Of a stretch of DNA of 64,000 nt, positions 37,001 through 46,439 are shown in pieces (position 1 is the first letter of the stretch; each line of letters begins with the position of its first letter). The position numbers were made by a program, and so were the translations under genes. The notes under the pieces are model-generated. The model worked only from the letters and a program-made list of their open reading frames with translations, made no database searches and was not told the DNA's origin. The DNA is from Strongylocentrotus purpuratus. Lineage: Eukaryota > Echinodermata > Echinoidea > Camarodonta > Strongylocentrotidae. Location of the stretch: positions 11,062,342 through 11,126,341 of the forward strand of contig NW_022145611.1 of NCBI RefSeq assembly GCF_000002235.5, given 5' to 3'.

Positions 37001-40000
37001 ACATAGGACGGAGAATTTAGTCGACCTTGACGGTCTTCGCACAATAATCCTATCCTCATTATTTTGTAGACCATTTCGATTTCTGAGGACAAGGACGCGA
37101 AGGCCTGTGACCCCCTTTTCACGTTACTCCATTGGGCATCTCGTTCCAATTGTATTTCTTTGTTTTTTCCGCTAAACTTCTCTTTGTTATCTTTGTTATC
37201 CTATCTTCTATCCTTGTCTCTTCTGTCTTTCCTTATGTTATTCTTTGTTTTTATCTTTCTATCGTTTTCTCTTCTATCTTTCCAGATGATTGTTATCTTT
37301 TGTTTTATCCTTATACCATGTTCCCTTCTATCTTTTCTTATGCTTATCATTTCTTTCATTATTCTATCAATTCCTCTTCTATCTTATTTCTTTACGTTAT
37401 TAATAATAATAATATGAATATTCATGTAGCGCCGGTATTCACCAGGCTCTGATGCTCGTGGCGCTTTACACATTATTACCCTGATTAGCCGAGCTGCAAA
37501 AGAAACTAGCGCTCAAGCATATCAGGTACCCATTTACACGTGTGTGGAGAGTGGCAAATGTAGATCAATGTCTTGCCAAACATTTGTTTCATCCTTTCAT
37601 ATTTTCCTTTATCATCCCATTATTTTTTTATTTTTTTACCGATTACCTTAGATATTCCCTTTCTGTTATTTCTCATGTACACGACACACCACTCCGTCCC
37701 GTTTGCGGACGTTATTTCAGCCGAGAACCATTCTGAAAATCAACAGGACGGTACGATTTTGCGCATGCGGACCAAGACTCATGGCTCAACCGTCGCTAGA
37801 ATTCTCTGGGATCAGGGTCTTTTTAACTAAGGCTTTATGCAATGATTCCTCGAGCACACCCCCCCCCCCCCCTCTCTTGTTTTGAAAAAAGCATGTTAAA
37901 GAGAAGTAGAAATAAAGAGAGAACAAAAGAAAGAACGAAAGAACGAAAAAAAGAACGATAGAACAAAGACGTTAAATCTGTAATGGTTAAATTGTAAAAA
38001 ATCATATCGTTGGGACGGAAAAATTGAAGTGGAACGCATATCAAAGGGATGGAAGGTACAGGCCCATGGCCCTGGGAAGCGGGGGTGCTGACCCCCGGAA
38101 TTTTTCCAGGCGGGGGGGGGGGGGCACAGCACCCCCTGCACATTTTTGTGGTATGATATATTCAGGGATATGTGAGTTAAACTCACATATCCCTGATATA
38201 TTCAATGTATATCTGTTACGAGTGGTTTCCTCTACCCGTTGTCCCTGGGTCCTTTGTTCCACAACAACAGATTACACAACACAAAGTGGTTAGATTTCAA
38301 GGGCTGATCTTCATTATTGAGCTTCGTTCTTCAACTCCAAATACTAGACTAACTCGTCCTGAGGACGGTCCTTACAATGTATCTAGATTCGGTCGATACA
38401 CCCATCACACTCCCCCTCATAAATTAGCACTTATACCAGTAGGAGAAGTGCTCTAAAAACATTTCTTTTTCAATGTTGTTTCAGCAACTGCTGTAAGAAT
38501 ACAAAAACCTGAAAGTATTTATAAGTATGAGGTCTTTGTAGATTTAGAAATCTGATAAACAAGTCAGCTTGTAAAACTATACAGTACCAGCATGCAAATG
38601 GTATCACAGCGTTGTCTAGTGGTTTCTGTTCATACAATAAAATTGAGTATGAACAGCTATAAGTAAAAATATTAACCATTCTTTTATCATCCTGCTCTAT
38701 CATCTTCATCGCTGACTTTTGCATATATCAGAAGTCATTTGTACTTAACATTAAACAAAATACGATTCAAATCGCAGAGAAGTTCACCTTAAATGACCTA
38801 TCAATATTAATATGTCTTCATGCTTCTTCGCAAGTTTGAATCTACACATATTTCTTTGCATAAAAATAATACTAAACAAACTTCAGCAACATTAAACCTG
38901 TCTGAAAGATAATATAATATAGCCTTCACGTCAATTGTAAAAACATGTTACTATTAATCTGAAGTTTTGCATTGTAGTGTAAAACCATATCATCTGTGTT
39001 GGTTGAGTATTGAATATTTTCAAGAATAACTTTGATTACTTTATATCCATAACCAAAAATATGGTAAAACACCAAAATACTTTTTGTTGTTCCAGAATTC
39101 TTTCTTTCAATATTTATCCTGCCTTGGATAAAACATACAAATCAATTTACTTTTTCTGTTTTCATATACATGAACAGACAAAATGATAACTTACTAGTCT
39201 ATCTAGCTCCTTGTGTTTGTACCAAAAGGGTTATAACACACTAATATTATCATGCATGTTCAAATTCGTCAACGAATAAGATAAGCATATCACATACATA
39301 TAACACTGGCTTACAGACATCTGGAAAGCAAACATAAGAAAAACACATTTTTCTTTGAGTCCAATAAACAGTTTCAATGAGTCCATTCAGTCTATGTTCA
39401 CAATGCTTTGTGATTGTTAAAGAAACCATCAAAGTTAAAAGTTCTGGTTTCCTTTCTCACATAGAATTCCAATGAATTCACCAATGTAGCAATGTTCAAC
39501 TGTTCAAGAATGATGCTTCACTGTAAGTGTTCAACTGTTCAACAAATATGGTTCACACAAGGGTTGTTTACTTTTCCATGTGAATATATCAATTAGTTGC
39601 TCACTTCTGTCCAAATATCACACACGAGATAAAGCGTCCGCAATAACATTGTCCTTTCCTGGCACATGTAGAATGTCCAAGTTGTATTCTTGGAGCAGCA
39701 AACTCCATCGCGTCAGTCTTTGGTTCTTGTTTTTCATTCTGTTGAGGAATGTCAGGGGGTTATGATCAGTTAGTACCCTGACTGGATGTTGAGATCCACT
39801 GACATACACGTCAAAATGTTCAAGTGCAAGTATCAAAGCCAATGTTTCTTTTTCGACAGTAGAATAGTTCTTCTGACTTGCACTGAATTTCTTTGAGAAG
39901 AATGATATGGGTCTGTCGATACCTTCAGCGTCTGCTTGAGTAAGAACTGCACCAGCACCCACATCACTCGCGTCCACCATCATGCTGAACGGCTGGTTGA

Positions 40001-43000
40001 AATCCGGAGCCATCAGTACCGGATTGGTAGATAAGAGGGCTTTCGCCTGGTTGAAAGCACTCTCGCAGTCGTCAGACCATACAAACGTCACCTGCTTGCG
40101 CAGCAGATTGGTTAGGGGAGTTACAACATCGGAGAAGTTATGGCAGAATCTTCTATAATAGCCTGCCATGCCCAGGAACCGCATCAATTCCTTCCGGTTG
40201 GTTGGAATCGGGAAAGCCAGGATGGAATCGACCTTCGCCGAGATTGGCCGTACTTGACCCGAACCAACAACATGCCCAAGGAAAAGGACAGTTGCCCCTG
40301 CAAACTCGCTCTTTGCCAAGTTGACTGTCATTTTAGCAATGGACAACCTTTCAAACAACTCTCTGATTCTCTGTACGTGCTCATCCCACTCTTCACTATA
40401 CACGATTATGTCATCTATGTATGCTTCGCAACCTGCCATATTCGCTACAAGATTATTCACAAGTCTTTGGAATGTCGCAGGCGCATTTTTCATGCCAAAA
40501 GGCATCACTGTGTATTGGAAAAGGCCTTGCGGAGTAGAAAACGCAGAGATCTCTTGTGCTCTTTTTGTCAAAGGGATTTGCCAGTATCCCTTTAAGAGAT
40601 CAAATTTGCTCACATACTTTGCTTTGCCTATACGGTCTATGCAATCATCTATTCGCGGAATCGGAAAAGAATCTGTCTTCGTGCACGCGTTTACTTTTCT
40701 GTAATCCGTACAGAAACGATTAGATTTATCCGGTTTTGGAACGAGGATGCAAGGAGAAGACCATGCACTACTACTTGGCTCGACAATGCCGTTCTGTAGC
40801 ATGTATTCGATTTCCTTTTCAAGATTTTTCAGTTTTGTCGGGTTTGCACGATATGGTGCCTGTTTGATTGGGGTTGTATCTCCCACATCAACATCATGCT
40901 CAACAACATCAGTTCGAGAGGGAACATCAGCAAATAACTGTGGATATTCACTTAACAGCTCTTTCACGTCGCTCCTCTCCTTCACAGATAAGTGTGTTAG
41001 TTTGTTATCGATGTGTGCTAGAACCTCTGAATTTTTCAATTTCACACATGGGTTCTCTCTCTCAATCTTGCACACTTCTTTCTCAACTTCACACTTTGAG
41101 TCACATTCAACAGCACTCAACACTGGTTGTGCTTTACTCTCGTCATTTCTTCGGATATATGGCTTAAGCATATTCACATGACACACACGTCTCTTCTTCT
41201 GCCTATCTGGAGTATTGACAACGTAGTCGACATCACCAACTCTCTTAGCAATAGTGTACGGCCCAGAAAATCTAGCCTGCAGAGAATGACCAACTATCGG
41301 CAGTAAGACCAAGACTTCATCTCCTACCTCGAAATTCCTCTCTTTGGATTTCCTGTCATACCATGACTTCATCTTCTCCTGAGAATCTGACAAATTCTGT
41401 CTGGCAACCTCCCACGCCTTATGCATTCTCTCACGGAAAGTACTCACATACTCCAACACATTTGTTTGTGCATCATCACACAACAGTCTCTCTTTCAGCA
41501 ACTTCAATGGTCCACGTACTGAGTGACCGTATACCAACTCAAAAGAACTGAAACCAAGCGACTCTTGAACAGCATCCCGCACAGCAAACAATAACAAGGG
41601 AACTCCCTCATCCCATTGTTTCTCTGACTCCATACAATAAGTTTTCAACATATTCTTCAAAGTCTGGTGGAATCTCTCCAGTGCTCCCTGGGACTCTGGG
41701 TGGTATGCACTCGAAACTACATGTTTTACGCCCAGTTCCTTCAACACCTGATTGAACACCCTAGACATGAAATTTGATCCTTGATCAGATTGTACAGTTG
41801 TTGGTAGCCCTACAGTAGTGAAAAATTTCACTAACGCCTTTGTCACATTATTCGCTGTAATGCGCCGCAGTGGTATCGCTTCGGTATATCTCGTCGCAGC
41901 GCACATTATCGTCAATAAGTATTCATTACCTGCCTTTGTCTTTGGCAGAGGACCTACACAATCTACTATGATCCTAGAAAATGGCTCATCGAACGCCGGT
42001 ATTGGCTTCAATGGTGCTGCCGGTATTTTCTGATTCGGTTTACCTACAACTTGACATGCATGGCAACTTCTGCAAAAATTTGCAACATCTTTTTGCACAC
42101 CTGGCCAAAAGAAATGAGAAAGAATTTTCTCCTGGGTTTTGTGAACCCCTAAGTGACCTGCAAGTGGAGCTTCATGAGCAAGGCTAATTATGTCCTGCCT
42201 GTATGTAGAAGGGACTACAATTTGGTGGACTTCTTTCCACACCTCATCTGCAGGGACATCTGCTGGCCTCCACTTTCTCATTAGCACACCTGCTTTCTTG
42301 TAATAACAAACAGGCACAGTCAATGCCTCCTCCTCAGAAACAGCTCTCTCATTCAAAGAAATCAACTGAGGATCTGTCTGTTGCTCCTTTAGCAACTTAC
42401 TCTTTTTCAAAGATAGTGGTTCAGATGTTTCACTATTTCCTACACTACGATCCTTTCTCGCACTCTCATCCACATTGGAATCAGACTCATCTTCAACCAA
42501 ACGACAAAAGAAAGAATCTCCCAAGTCAACATCTACGTCATTGGACTTCTTCTCCGACTCAACTTTCTTTGCCATTGAACGAGTTACAGCACATGCTGGG
42601 AACACAACAGGAAATTCTGCAACCAACTCATCTGTCTCAGAACTTTCACAAGGACTAGAACTTACTACTGGACATGATACGACTCTGTCACCAGCGAGAT
42701 CATTACCTAATATGATAGATACCTCTTCCACAGGAAGTGATGGTCTAACTGCCATCTTCACCATACCAGAAACAAGGTCTGACTTCAAGTCTACCACATG
42801 AAGGGGTGCTTCCACAAAGCCGTCTCCAATGCCTTTGAGCAAAACACTAGCACCAACAGAAGAACTATCACAAAAGGGCAACGCACTTTCCAAAATCAAG
42901 GACTGAGAAGCACCAGTATCCCGCAAGACTTTCACTTTTCTTGCTACATCACTCTCTGCTACAGATACATATCCTACAGACACAAACGGTTCATACTCTT

Positions 43001-46000
43001 TCTGAATTTTTTCCATGTTCGCTGGTACAATTCTACTTTGTGAGTTTGATGTAGTTTGTACGAATGCATTAGGATGTGCACTAGATTCCTGTTTCTTAGC
43101 CTGAAGTGAAGGACACTTTGACTTTATGTGCCCATACTGTTTGCAAGCATAGCACATTCTTTCCCCTGTTACCTGTCCTTGCTGGGACTGCGGTTTTATT
43201 TCATCCTTTTCTTGTGATGAACTAGTTTTTTGGCTTTTGCCCCAGTTTCCATTTTTCTTAGGTTCTACGCTCATTTTGTTAGAGATTTTGTGCGTGAGCA
43301 CGTAATCATCCGCGATTCTTGCTGCTTCATCCAGCGAATCGACGCGCTGCTCCTCGAGATGTATACGAACATCCAGTCGCACGCTGCGCTTGAATTCCTC
43401 AAGTAGAAGAATTTCACGCAATTTATCATAATCATGATCTACATGGAGAGATGAGCTCCATCTGTCAAACAATTGCTCTTTTTGTTTTGAAAACTCCATA
43501 TGAGTTTGCGATTCTTCCTTTCGCGCTTTGCGAAATCGCTGCCTGTACGCTTCAGGTACAAGTTCGTAAGCTTTTAGCACGCTCGATTTTACTTTATCGT
43601 AATCCGACACATCGGCCATCGACATTGCTAAGTAGGCATCCCTAGCCTTACCGCTAAACTTACTCTGAATCAGGTGAGCCCACATTTCCCTAGGCCACCC
43701 CATGCTTTGAGCTAATTTCTCAAAGTGTGGAAAATACTTTTCCACTCCTTCCTCTTCGAACGGAGGGACCATTCTGACATGCTTTGCTACGTCAAAATGT
43801 CTATCAGCATTTCTGCTCTCTTTTCTGTTTACGGCAACAAGTTTCTCCCTCTCCAACTCTACTCTCGCCCTCTCTAATTCTAGCTCCTTTATCCTCACTT
43901 CATCCGAAACTGAAGACCTAGCCTGAGAATTTAATTCAGGAGACCGAGACCTAGACCCTGGAGGAGTCACACTGATACTGTCCGCCGCCTCTAAAGACAA
44001 AACCTCTTCAGAAACCAGAAACTCGACAATCCTGTTCAAAATGTCCGACTTCAGCATGTAACGTTTAATGCCAACAACCTCATAATGAGCTGCTACATCT
44101 AATAATTCAACTTTAGTCAACGAGCTTAATCGCTCCGCAGACGGATCCCTAACAAACTCTCCCAACGAGAACTCGCTAGCCATCATGCAAAAAACCTAGT
44201 CTCCTAAATTACCTAGAAAGAACTAGAGCCTGGCTGTTATAATCCCCAGCCAACCTTAAAACACCTAGATTCTACAATATCCGAGAAATCTAGACAACCT
44301 GACTGTTATAACTCTCAGTCAAACCCTGCAAATCCATGCAGAAACATGAGAAGACAACAATGTTTTTCTCATCACACACACCACGAATGCTCGAACCTGA
44401 AACGACTACCACCGTACCCCAGCGGTGCCCGACGATATCATCTTAACGAACCGACATCGACAACACACACACAGTACACACCGACCAGTCCGCTCATAAG
44501 GAACGTGTATGTAACTCGTCGCACGCAATGTAATGCAACATGCCAGCGCTAATATGATCACAAAAATCACCTGAAAATCATACTTTTCACTTTATATACC
44601 TGGCCGAGCCCCCATTTGTTACGAGTGGTTTCCTCTACCCGTTGTCCCTGGGTCCTTTGTTCCACAACAACAGATTACACAACACAAAGTGGTTAGATTT
44701 CAAGGGCTGATCTTCATTATTGAGCTTCGTTCTTCAACTCCAAATACTAGACTAACTCGTCCTGAGGACGGTCCTTACAATGTATCTAGATTCGGTCGAT
44801 ACACCCATCACAATAATTATCATTATGCTTCGTTTACAAAATTGTCACACAGCCGTCAGCCACACATGAAGATTAGAAAGACAAAAATTATAACGTTTCT
44901 TTCACAAAATCCTATAAAATGTATCACTCGAAGAGATTTTTTTTTTTTTTTTTAATAATAAAAAAAAAATAAAAATAATAATAATAATAATAATAAAATT
45001 GTGCTAATTGGTGACCCAAAATGATAGACCTTAACCCCCCCCCCCAATACTGATGGACCAAATTTCCAAATTTTGGGACACAAAAAAAAAAATATGTCCT
45101 CTTACAGAATTTAAAGAATACACTTATCGTAATCTGAAAGTGATCTCACAGCGCAGTGGCAGAATTGCATGGCTGAGATTTGTTAAAGTCGTGTTTACAA
45201 AGAAGATTCTGGTGAAAAGCATTGCTTATTCAAAAAAATCTTTGCATCAATTTGAATCAACAAGATTATTTGTCGCATGATCCTTTCATTAAATAACCTT
45301 GTTATCTTTTTCGTTTACAGGGGGAGAAGAAGCTATGTCACGTTAAGAAATCATAAAGATCAGTTATATTGTGCGTATATACATTATGAATACAGAACAA
45401 AATGTTGATTATTAAAATGTCATTTTGAAATACCTCTATTAAAAAAATTAAAAAATGAATTTGCCGATACCACATTGTCTTTAGCCCGTATCAGTATTAG
45501 TATGAGCCAATATTAAGTTATTATTCTTTATTCAGTTCAGTATAATACTTTTCCTCAAAAATAGTTTCGCTTTTTTTTTTTACGGTTGAGACACTAAGAA
45601 AATGGTTTCAAAATGTACATTACACAAACCCTGAACCATTGCATAATGATGGTGGTGCTCTCTCTCTCTCTCTCTCTCTCTCTCTATTTATTTTAATCAT
45701 GCATTATCAACTACATAGAAAGCAGCAACAAAAAACTTAGGGTTATCTGGGATAGGTGAAAGTGAGAGTTAAAAGAAAGTCATGTAAAAATCGCGCTTCA
45801 CTTCCCCCCCCCCCAAAAAAAAAAAATATATATATATATATATATAATTTAATATGATAACAATAATAAATAAATAAATTTAAAAAAAATAAAAAAATAA
45901 AGAAATGGAAAAAACTGGATTTATATCGATGTCAAGGACTATCCGTTTTGGGAAGGAAAAAAATAATTACTGAAATTTTGAAAATTCAACAACAAAAAAA

Positions 46001-46438
46001 TCGGGAAATTATCAGGCTTGCAGTGGGTAGACGGCAATATATAGCAGGAACTTTCTGCAGAAAGCACCGGATAGATTGGAAAGGAAAATCCAAGATAAAT
46101 CATACACGATGATGGAGAAAACAATTTTTTAGTGAAATTCCCAAACTTGTAAGCAAAGTATATTATTTTGAAAAAACGTGAATTAAATCATGTAGTCATT
46201 GTAAGTAAAGTCAACCCTACAATAGTATTCTAATTTGATTTGTGCTAAGGTCTGTTTCACTAGTGCATGCAGCAATGATTATTGCCCAAAGTACCAGTGT
46301 TTCGAGAGAGAAATATGCCAAAATGGAATTTAATAAACGTGTGTATTAATACCTCCAAATCATCTAAGAACTGTAGACGACAGCAACATTTCAGAAAGTA
46401 AACAAAATTAAATCATGATTATTTAAACAACTTACCAT
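31035..46438 (-). CDS. Calmodulin-like EF-hand protein, copy B (162 aa, 6 coding exons)
   Basis: Spliced CDS: 46436-46438, 35029-35062, 34219-34362, 32857-33007, 32084-32199, 31035-31075 (489 nt, all GT-AG, phases consistent). Four EF-hand loops: DKNNDGTITTKE, DTNRNGTIEFSE, DKNGDRFLSPDE and DLNDDGYVSITE. All carry acidic position 1 and Glu at 12; loop 3 has Arg instead of Gly at position 6. The central linker between lobes is unusually charged (RRNRKEEEKEKMKGERER) and longer than in calmodulin. Exon lengths (34, 144, 151, 116 nt) and phases parallel calmodulin genes. Expected role: cytosolic calcium sensor binding target helices. Intron 1 is 11.4 kb because it carries the LTR retrotransposon. 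The ATG exon is assigned by conservation with copy A. Confidence 0.87.
32084..32199 (-). CDS. Gene B exon 5: EF3 end, linker, most of EF4
   Basis: 116 nt, acceptor ttgcag, donor gtgagtgc. Encodes PDELRQAMSTIDPLMAKEK and the loop DLNDDGYVSIT before the split Glu. Confidence 0.92.
32857..33007 (-). CDS. Gene B exon 4: EF2 end, charged linker, EF3 start
   Basis: 151 nt from acceptor atcctgctag to donor gtgagttg. Encodes NGTIEFSEFVAIILE, a Glu/Lys/Arg-rich linker and FRKLDKNGDRFL. Confidence 0.9.
33075..34200. other. Intron 3 of gene B (absent from gene A)
   Basis: About 1.2 kb of AT-rich DNA between exons 3 and 4 with no repeat or frame I recognise. In gene A it is reduced to a few coding bases. 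Confidence 0.7.
34219..34362 (-). CDS. Gene B exon 3: EF1 and start of EF2
   Basis: 144 nt, the length of the matching calmodulin exon. Acceptor tctttgtag, donor gtgagttc. Encodes FRERFSVYDKNNDGTITTKE and on to NEADTN plus one base. Confidence 0.92.
34578..34815 (+). mobile_element. tRNA-derived SINE in intron 2 of gene B
   Basis: Same site as 8716-8930. A-box-like ggctcagtggtagagc, B-box-like gtgatcgaaacc, and a longer (CCAA)n tail than copy A. Confidence 0.75.
35029..35062 (-). CDS. Gene B exon 2: N-terminal helix
   Basis: 34 nt encoding AAQSLSTEDIK plus one base, between acceptor tttcattacag and donor gtacgaaa. Both splice sites are identical to gene A. Confidence 0.87.
35685..36480 (+). 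repeat. Degenerate minisatellite, aggggcac family, unit B
   Basis: Homologous to 9690-10420, with units gained and lost. It is followed by a poly-C tract (36511-36526) and a (CT)n at 36630-36670. Confidence 0.88.
36680..37130. other. Gene B intron 1, no feature seen
   Basis: Moderate-GC sequence with no repeat or frame recognised; no counterpart seen in unit A. Confidence 0.45.
37132..37400. repeat. Pyrimidine-rich minisatellite (reverse of 1-735 family)
   Basis: Words such as cttatgttattctttg and atctttctatcgttttctc are the complement of the window-start repeat. The Phe/Leu/Ser frames are repeat translations. Confidence 0.75.
37432..37590 (+). mobile_element. SINE-like core fragment
   Basis: Carries tcaggtacccatttacac, ggagagtggcaaatgtagat and tcttgccaaac, a diverged version of the core at 5205 and 30100, here next to a (taa)n tract. 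Confidence 0.5.
38163..38195. repeat. Perfect 33-bp palindrome beside the LTR element
   Basis: Arms of 16 bases (cagggatatgtgagtt) around a single central base, 18 bases from the left LTR boundary. Able to form a cruciform. Confidence 0.85.
38214..38409 (-). repeat. 3' LTR (196 bp)
   Basis: Plus strand begins tgttacgagtgg and ends cacccatcaca, giving TG...CA ends. No difference from the other LTR was found by eye. Confidence 0.93.
38410..38419 (-). other. Polypurine tract of the LTR element
   Basis: tgagggggag on the minus strand immediately before the 3' LTR, the expected plus-strand priming site. Confidence 0.7.
39618..44186 (-). CDS. Gag-Pol polyprotein, Gmr1-like (1522 aa, intact)
   Basis: Approximate residues: SAP-like N-terminal helices 20-60; coiled-coil stretch 95-125; capsid region 130-300 whose end (213-297) resembles a SCAN domain (YRQRFRKARKE, then EILLLEEFKRSV); CCHC knuckle CYACKQYGHIKSKC 345-358; protease DTGAS 423-427; integrase zinc site H671, H678, C708, C711; integrase DDE D742, D801, E837; GPY/F module about 970-1010 (FSGPYTIA, VNMLKPY); RT 1110-1310 with FDLLKGYWQIPL and YIDDIIVYS; RNase H 1400-1520 with DASDVGAGAVLTQ and TDHNPL. 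Catalytic residues are all present and there is no frameshift, so it may be active. Start chosen at the first Met of MMASEF; Gag and Pol share one frame. Confidence 0.95.
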   Translation of the reverse strand: MMASEFSLGEFVRDPSAERLSSLTKVELLDVAAHYEVVGIKRYMLKSDILNRIVEFLVSEEVLSLEAADSISVTPPGSRSRSPELNSQARSSVSDEVRIKELELERARVELEREKLVAVNRKESRNADRHFDVAKHVRMVPPFEEEGVEKYFPHFEKLAQSMGWPREMWAHLIQSKFSGKARDAYLAMSMADVSDYDKVKSSVLKAYELVPEAYRQRFRKARKEESQTHMEFSKQKEQLFDRWSSSLHVDHDYDKLREILLLEEFKRSVRLDVRIHLEEQRVDSLDEAARIADDYVLTHKISNKMSVEPKKNGNWGKSQKTSSSQEKDEIKPQSQQGQVTGERMCYACKQYGHIKSKCPSLQAKKQESSAHPNAFVQTTSNSQSRIVPANMEKIQKEYEPFVSVGYVSVAESDVARKVKVLRDTGASQSLILESALPFCDSSSVGASVLLKGIGDGFVEAPLHVVDLKSDLVSGMVKMAVRPSLPVEEVSIILGNDLAGDRVVSCPVVSSSPCESSETDELVAEFPVVFPACAVTRSMAKKVESEKKSNDVDVDLGDSFFCRLVEDESDSNVDESARKDRSVGNSETSEPLSLKKSKLLKEQQTDPQLISLNERAVSEEEALTVPVCYYKKAGVLMRKWRPADVPADEVWKEVHQIVVPSTYRQDIISLAHEAPLAGHLGVHKTQEKILSHFFWPGVQKDVANFCRSCHACQVVGKPNQKIPAAPLKPIPAFDEPFSRIIVDCVGPLPKTKAGNEYLLTIMCAATRYTEAIPLRRITANNVTKALVKFFTTVGLPTTVQSDQGSNFMSRVFNQVLKELGVKHVVSSAYHPESQGALERFHQTLKNMLKTYCMESEKQWDEGVPLLLFAVRDAVQESLGFSSFELVYGHSVRGPLKLLKERLLCDDAQTNVLEYVSTFRERMHKAWEVARQNLSDSQEKMKSWYDRKSKERNFEVGDEVLVLLPIVGHSLQARFSGPYTIAKRVGDVDYVVNTPDRQKKRRVCHVNMLKPYIRRNDESKAQPVLSAVECDSKCEVEKEVCKIERENPCVKLKNSEVLAHIDNKLTHLSVKERSDVKELLSEYPQLFADVPSRTDVVEHDVDVGDTTPIKQAPYRANPTKLKNLEKEIEYMLQNGIVEPSSSAWSSPCILVPKPDKSNRFCTDYRKVNACTKTDSFPIPRIDDCIDRIGKAKYVSKFDLLKGYWQIPLTKRAQEISAFSTPQGLFQYTVMPFGMKNAPATFQRLVNNLVANMAGCEAYIDDIIVYSEEWDEHVQRIRELFERLSIAKMTVNLAKSEFAGATVLFLGHVVGSGQVRPISAKVDSILAFPIPTNRKELMRFLGMAGYYRRFCHNFSDVVTPLTNLLRKQVTFVWSDDCESAFNQAKALLSTNPVLMAPDFNQPFSMMVDASDVGAGAVLTQADAEGIDRPISFFSKKFSASQKNYSTVEKETLALILALEHFDVYVSGSQHPVRVLTDHNPLTFLNRMKNKNQRLTRWSLLLQEYNLDILHVPGKDNVIADALSRV
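44597..44614 (-). other. Primer-binding site of the LTR element
   Basis: Minus strand TGGGGGCTCGGCCAGGTA, two bases inside the 5' LTR, resembles the complement of a tRNA-Pro 3' end with a few mismatches. Confidence 0.6.
44617..44812 (-). repeat. 5' LTR (196 bp)
   Basis: Matches the 3' LTR throughout as read by eye; promoter end of the element. Confidence 0.93.
44935..45005. repeat. T-rich/A-rich low-complexity tract with (AAT)n
   Basis: A run of T followed by A-rich (aat)n, beyond the LTR element and just before homology to unit A resumes near 45060. Confidence 0.85.
45010..46435. other. Proximal part of gene B intron 1
   Basis: Aligns with 15250-16947 of unit A. Contains a (CT)n (45657-45687), a poly-C/poly-A junction (45805-45828) and a (TA)n (45829-45846). 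No exon seen. Confidence 0.6.
46436..46438 (-). CDS. Gene B exon 1: start codon
   Basis: Minus strand ctaaagATG then gtaagttg, as in copy A. Upstream bases to about 46690 are the likely 5' UTR and promoter, conserved with unit A. Confidence 0.65.
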
Positions 46439-46439
46439 C

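Larger units (their letters stand above)
38214..44812 (-). mobile_element. Gmr1-like Ty3/gypsy LTR retrotransposon, apparently full length (6.6 kb)
   Basis: Two 196-bp LTRs look identical. Inside, in minus-strand order, are a primer-binding site 2 bases after the 5' LTR, a 430-bp leader, a single 1522-aa Gag-Pol frame, about 1.2 kb of 3' non-coding sequence and a purine tract touching the 3' LTR. Pol order is protease, integrase, RT, RNase H. That order is the hallmark of the Gmr1 group of deuterostome Ty3/gypsy elements, whereas most gypsy elements have integrase last. The element lies in intron 1 of calmodulin-like gene B, in the same orientation as the gene. Flanking pentamers are atatc and ataat, so a clean target duplication is not seen. 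Confidence 0.93.

Noticed and set aside
38410..39617. Possible env-like ORF after pol in the LTR element
   Set aside because: Only short frames (up to 84 aa) with no signal peptide plus transmembrane arrangement; treated as 3' non-coding.
40140..42801. Plus-strand frames of 62-151 aa opposite the retrotransposon ORF
   Set aside because: Antisense shadows of the Gag-Pol coding region.
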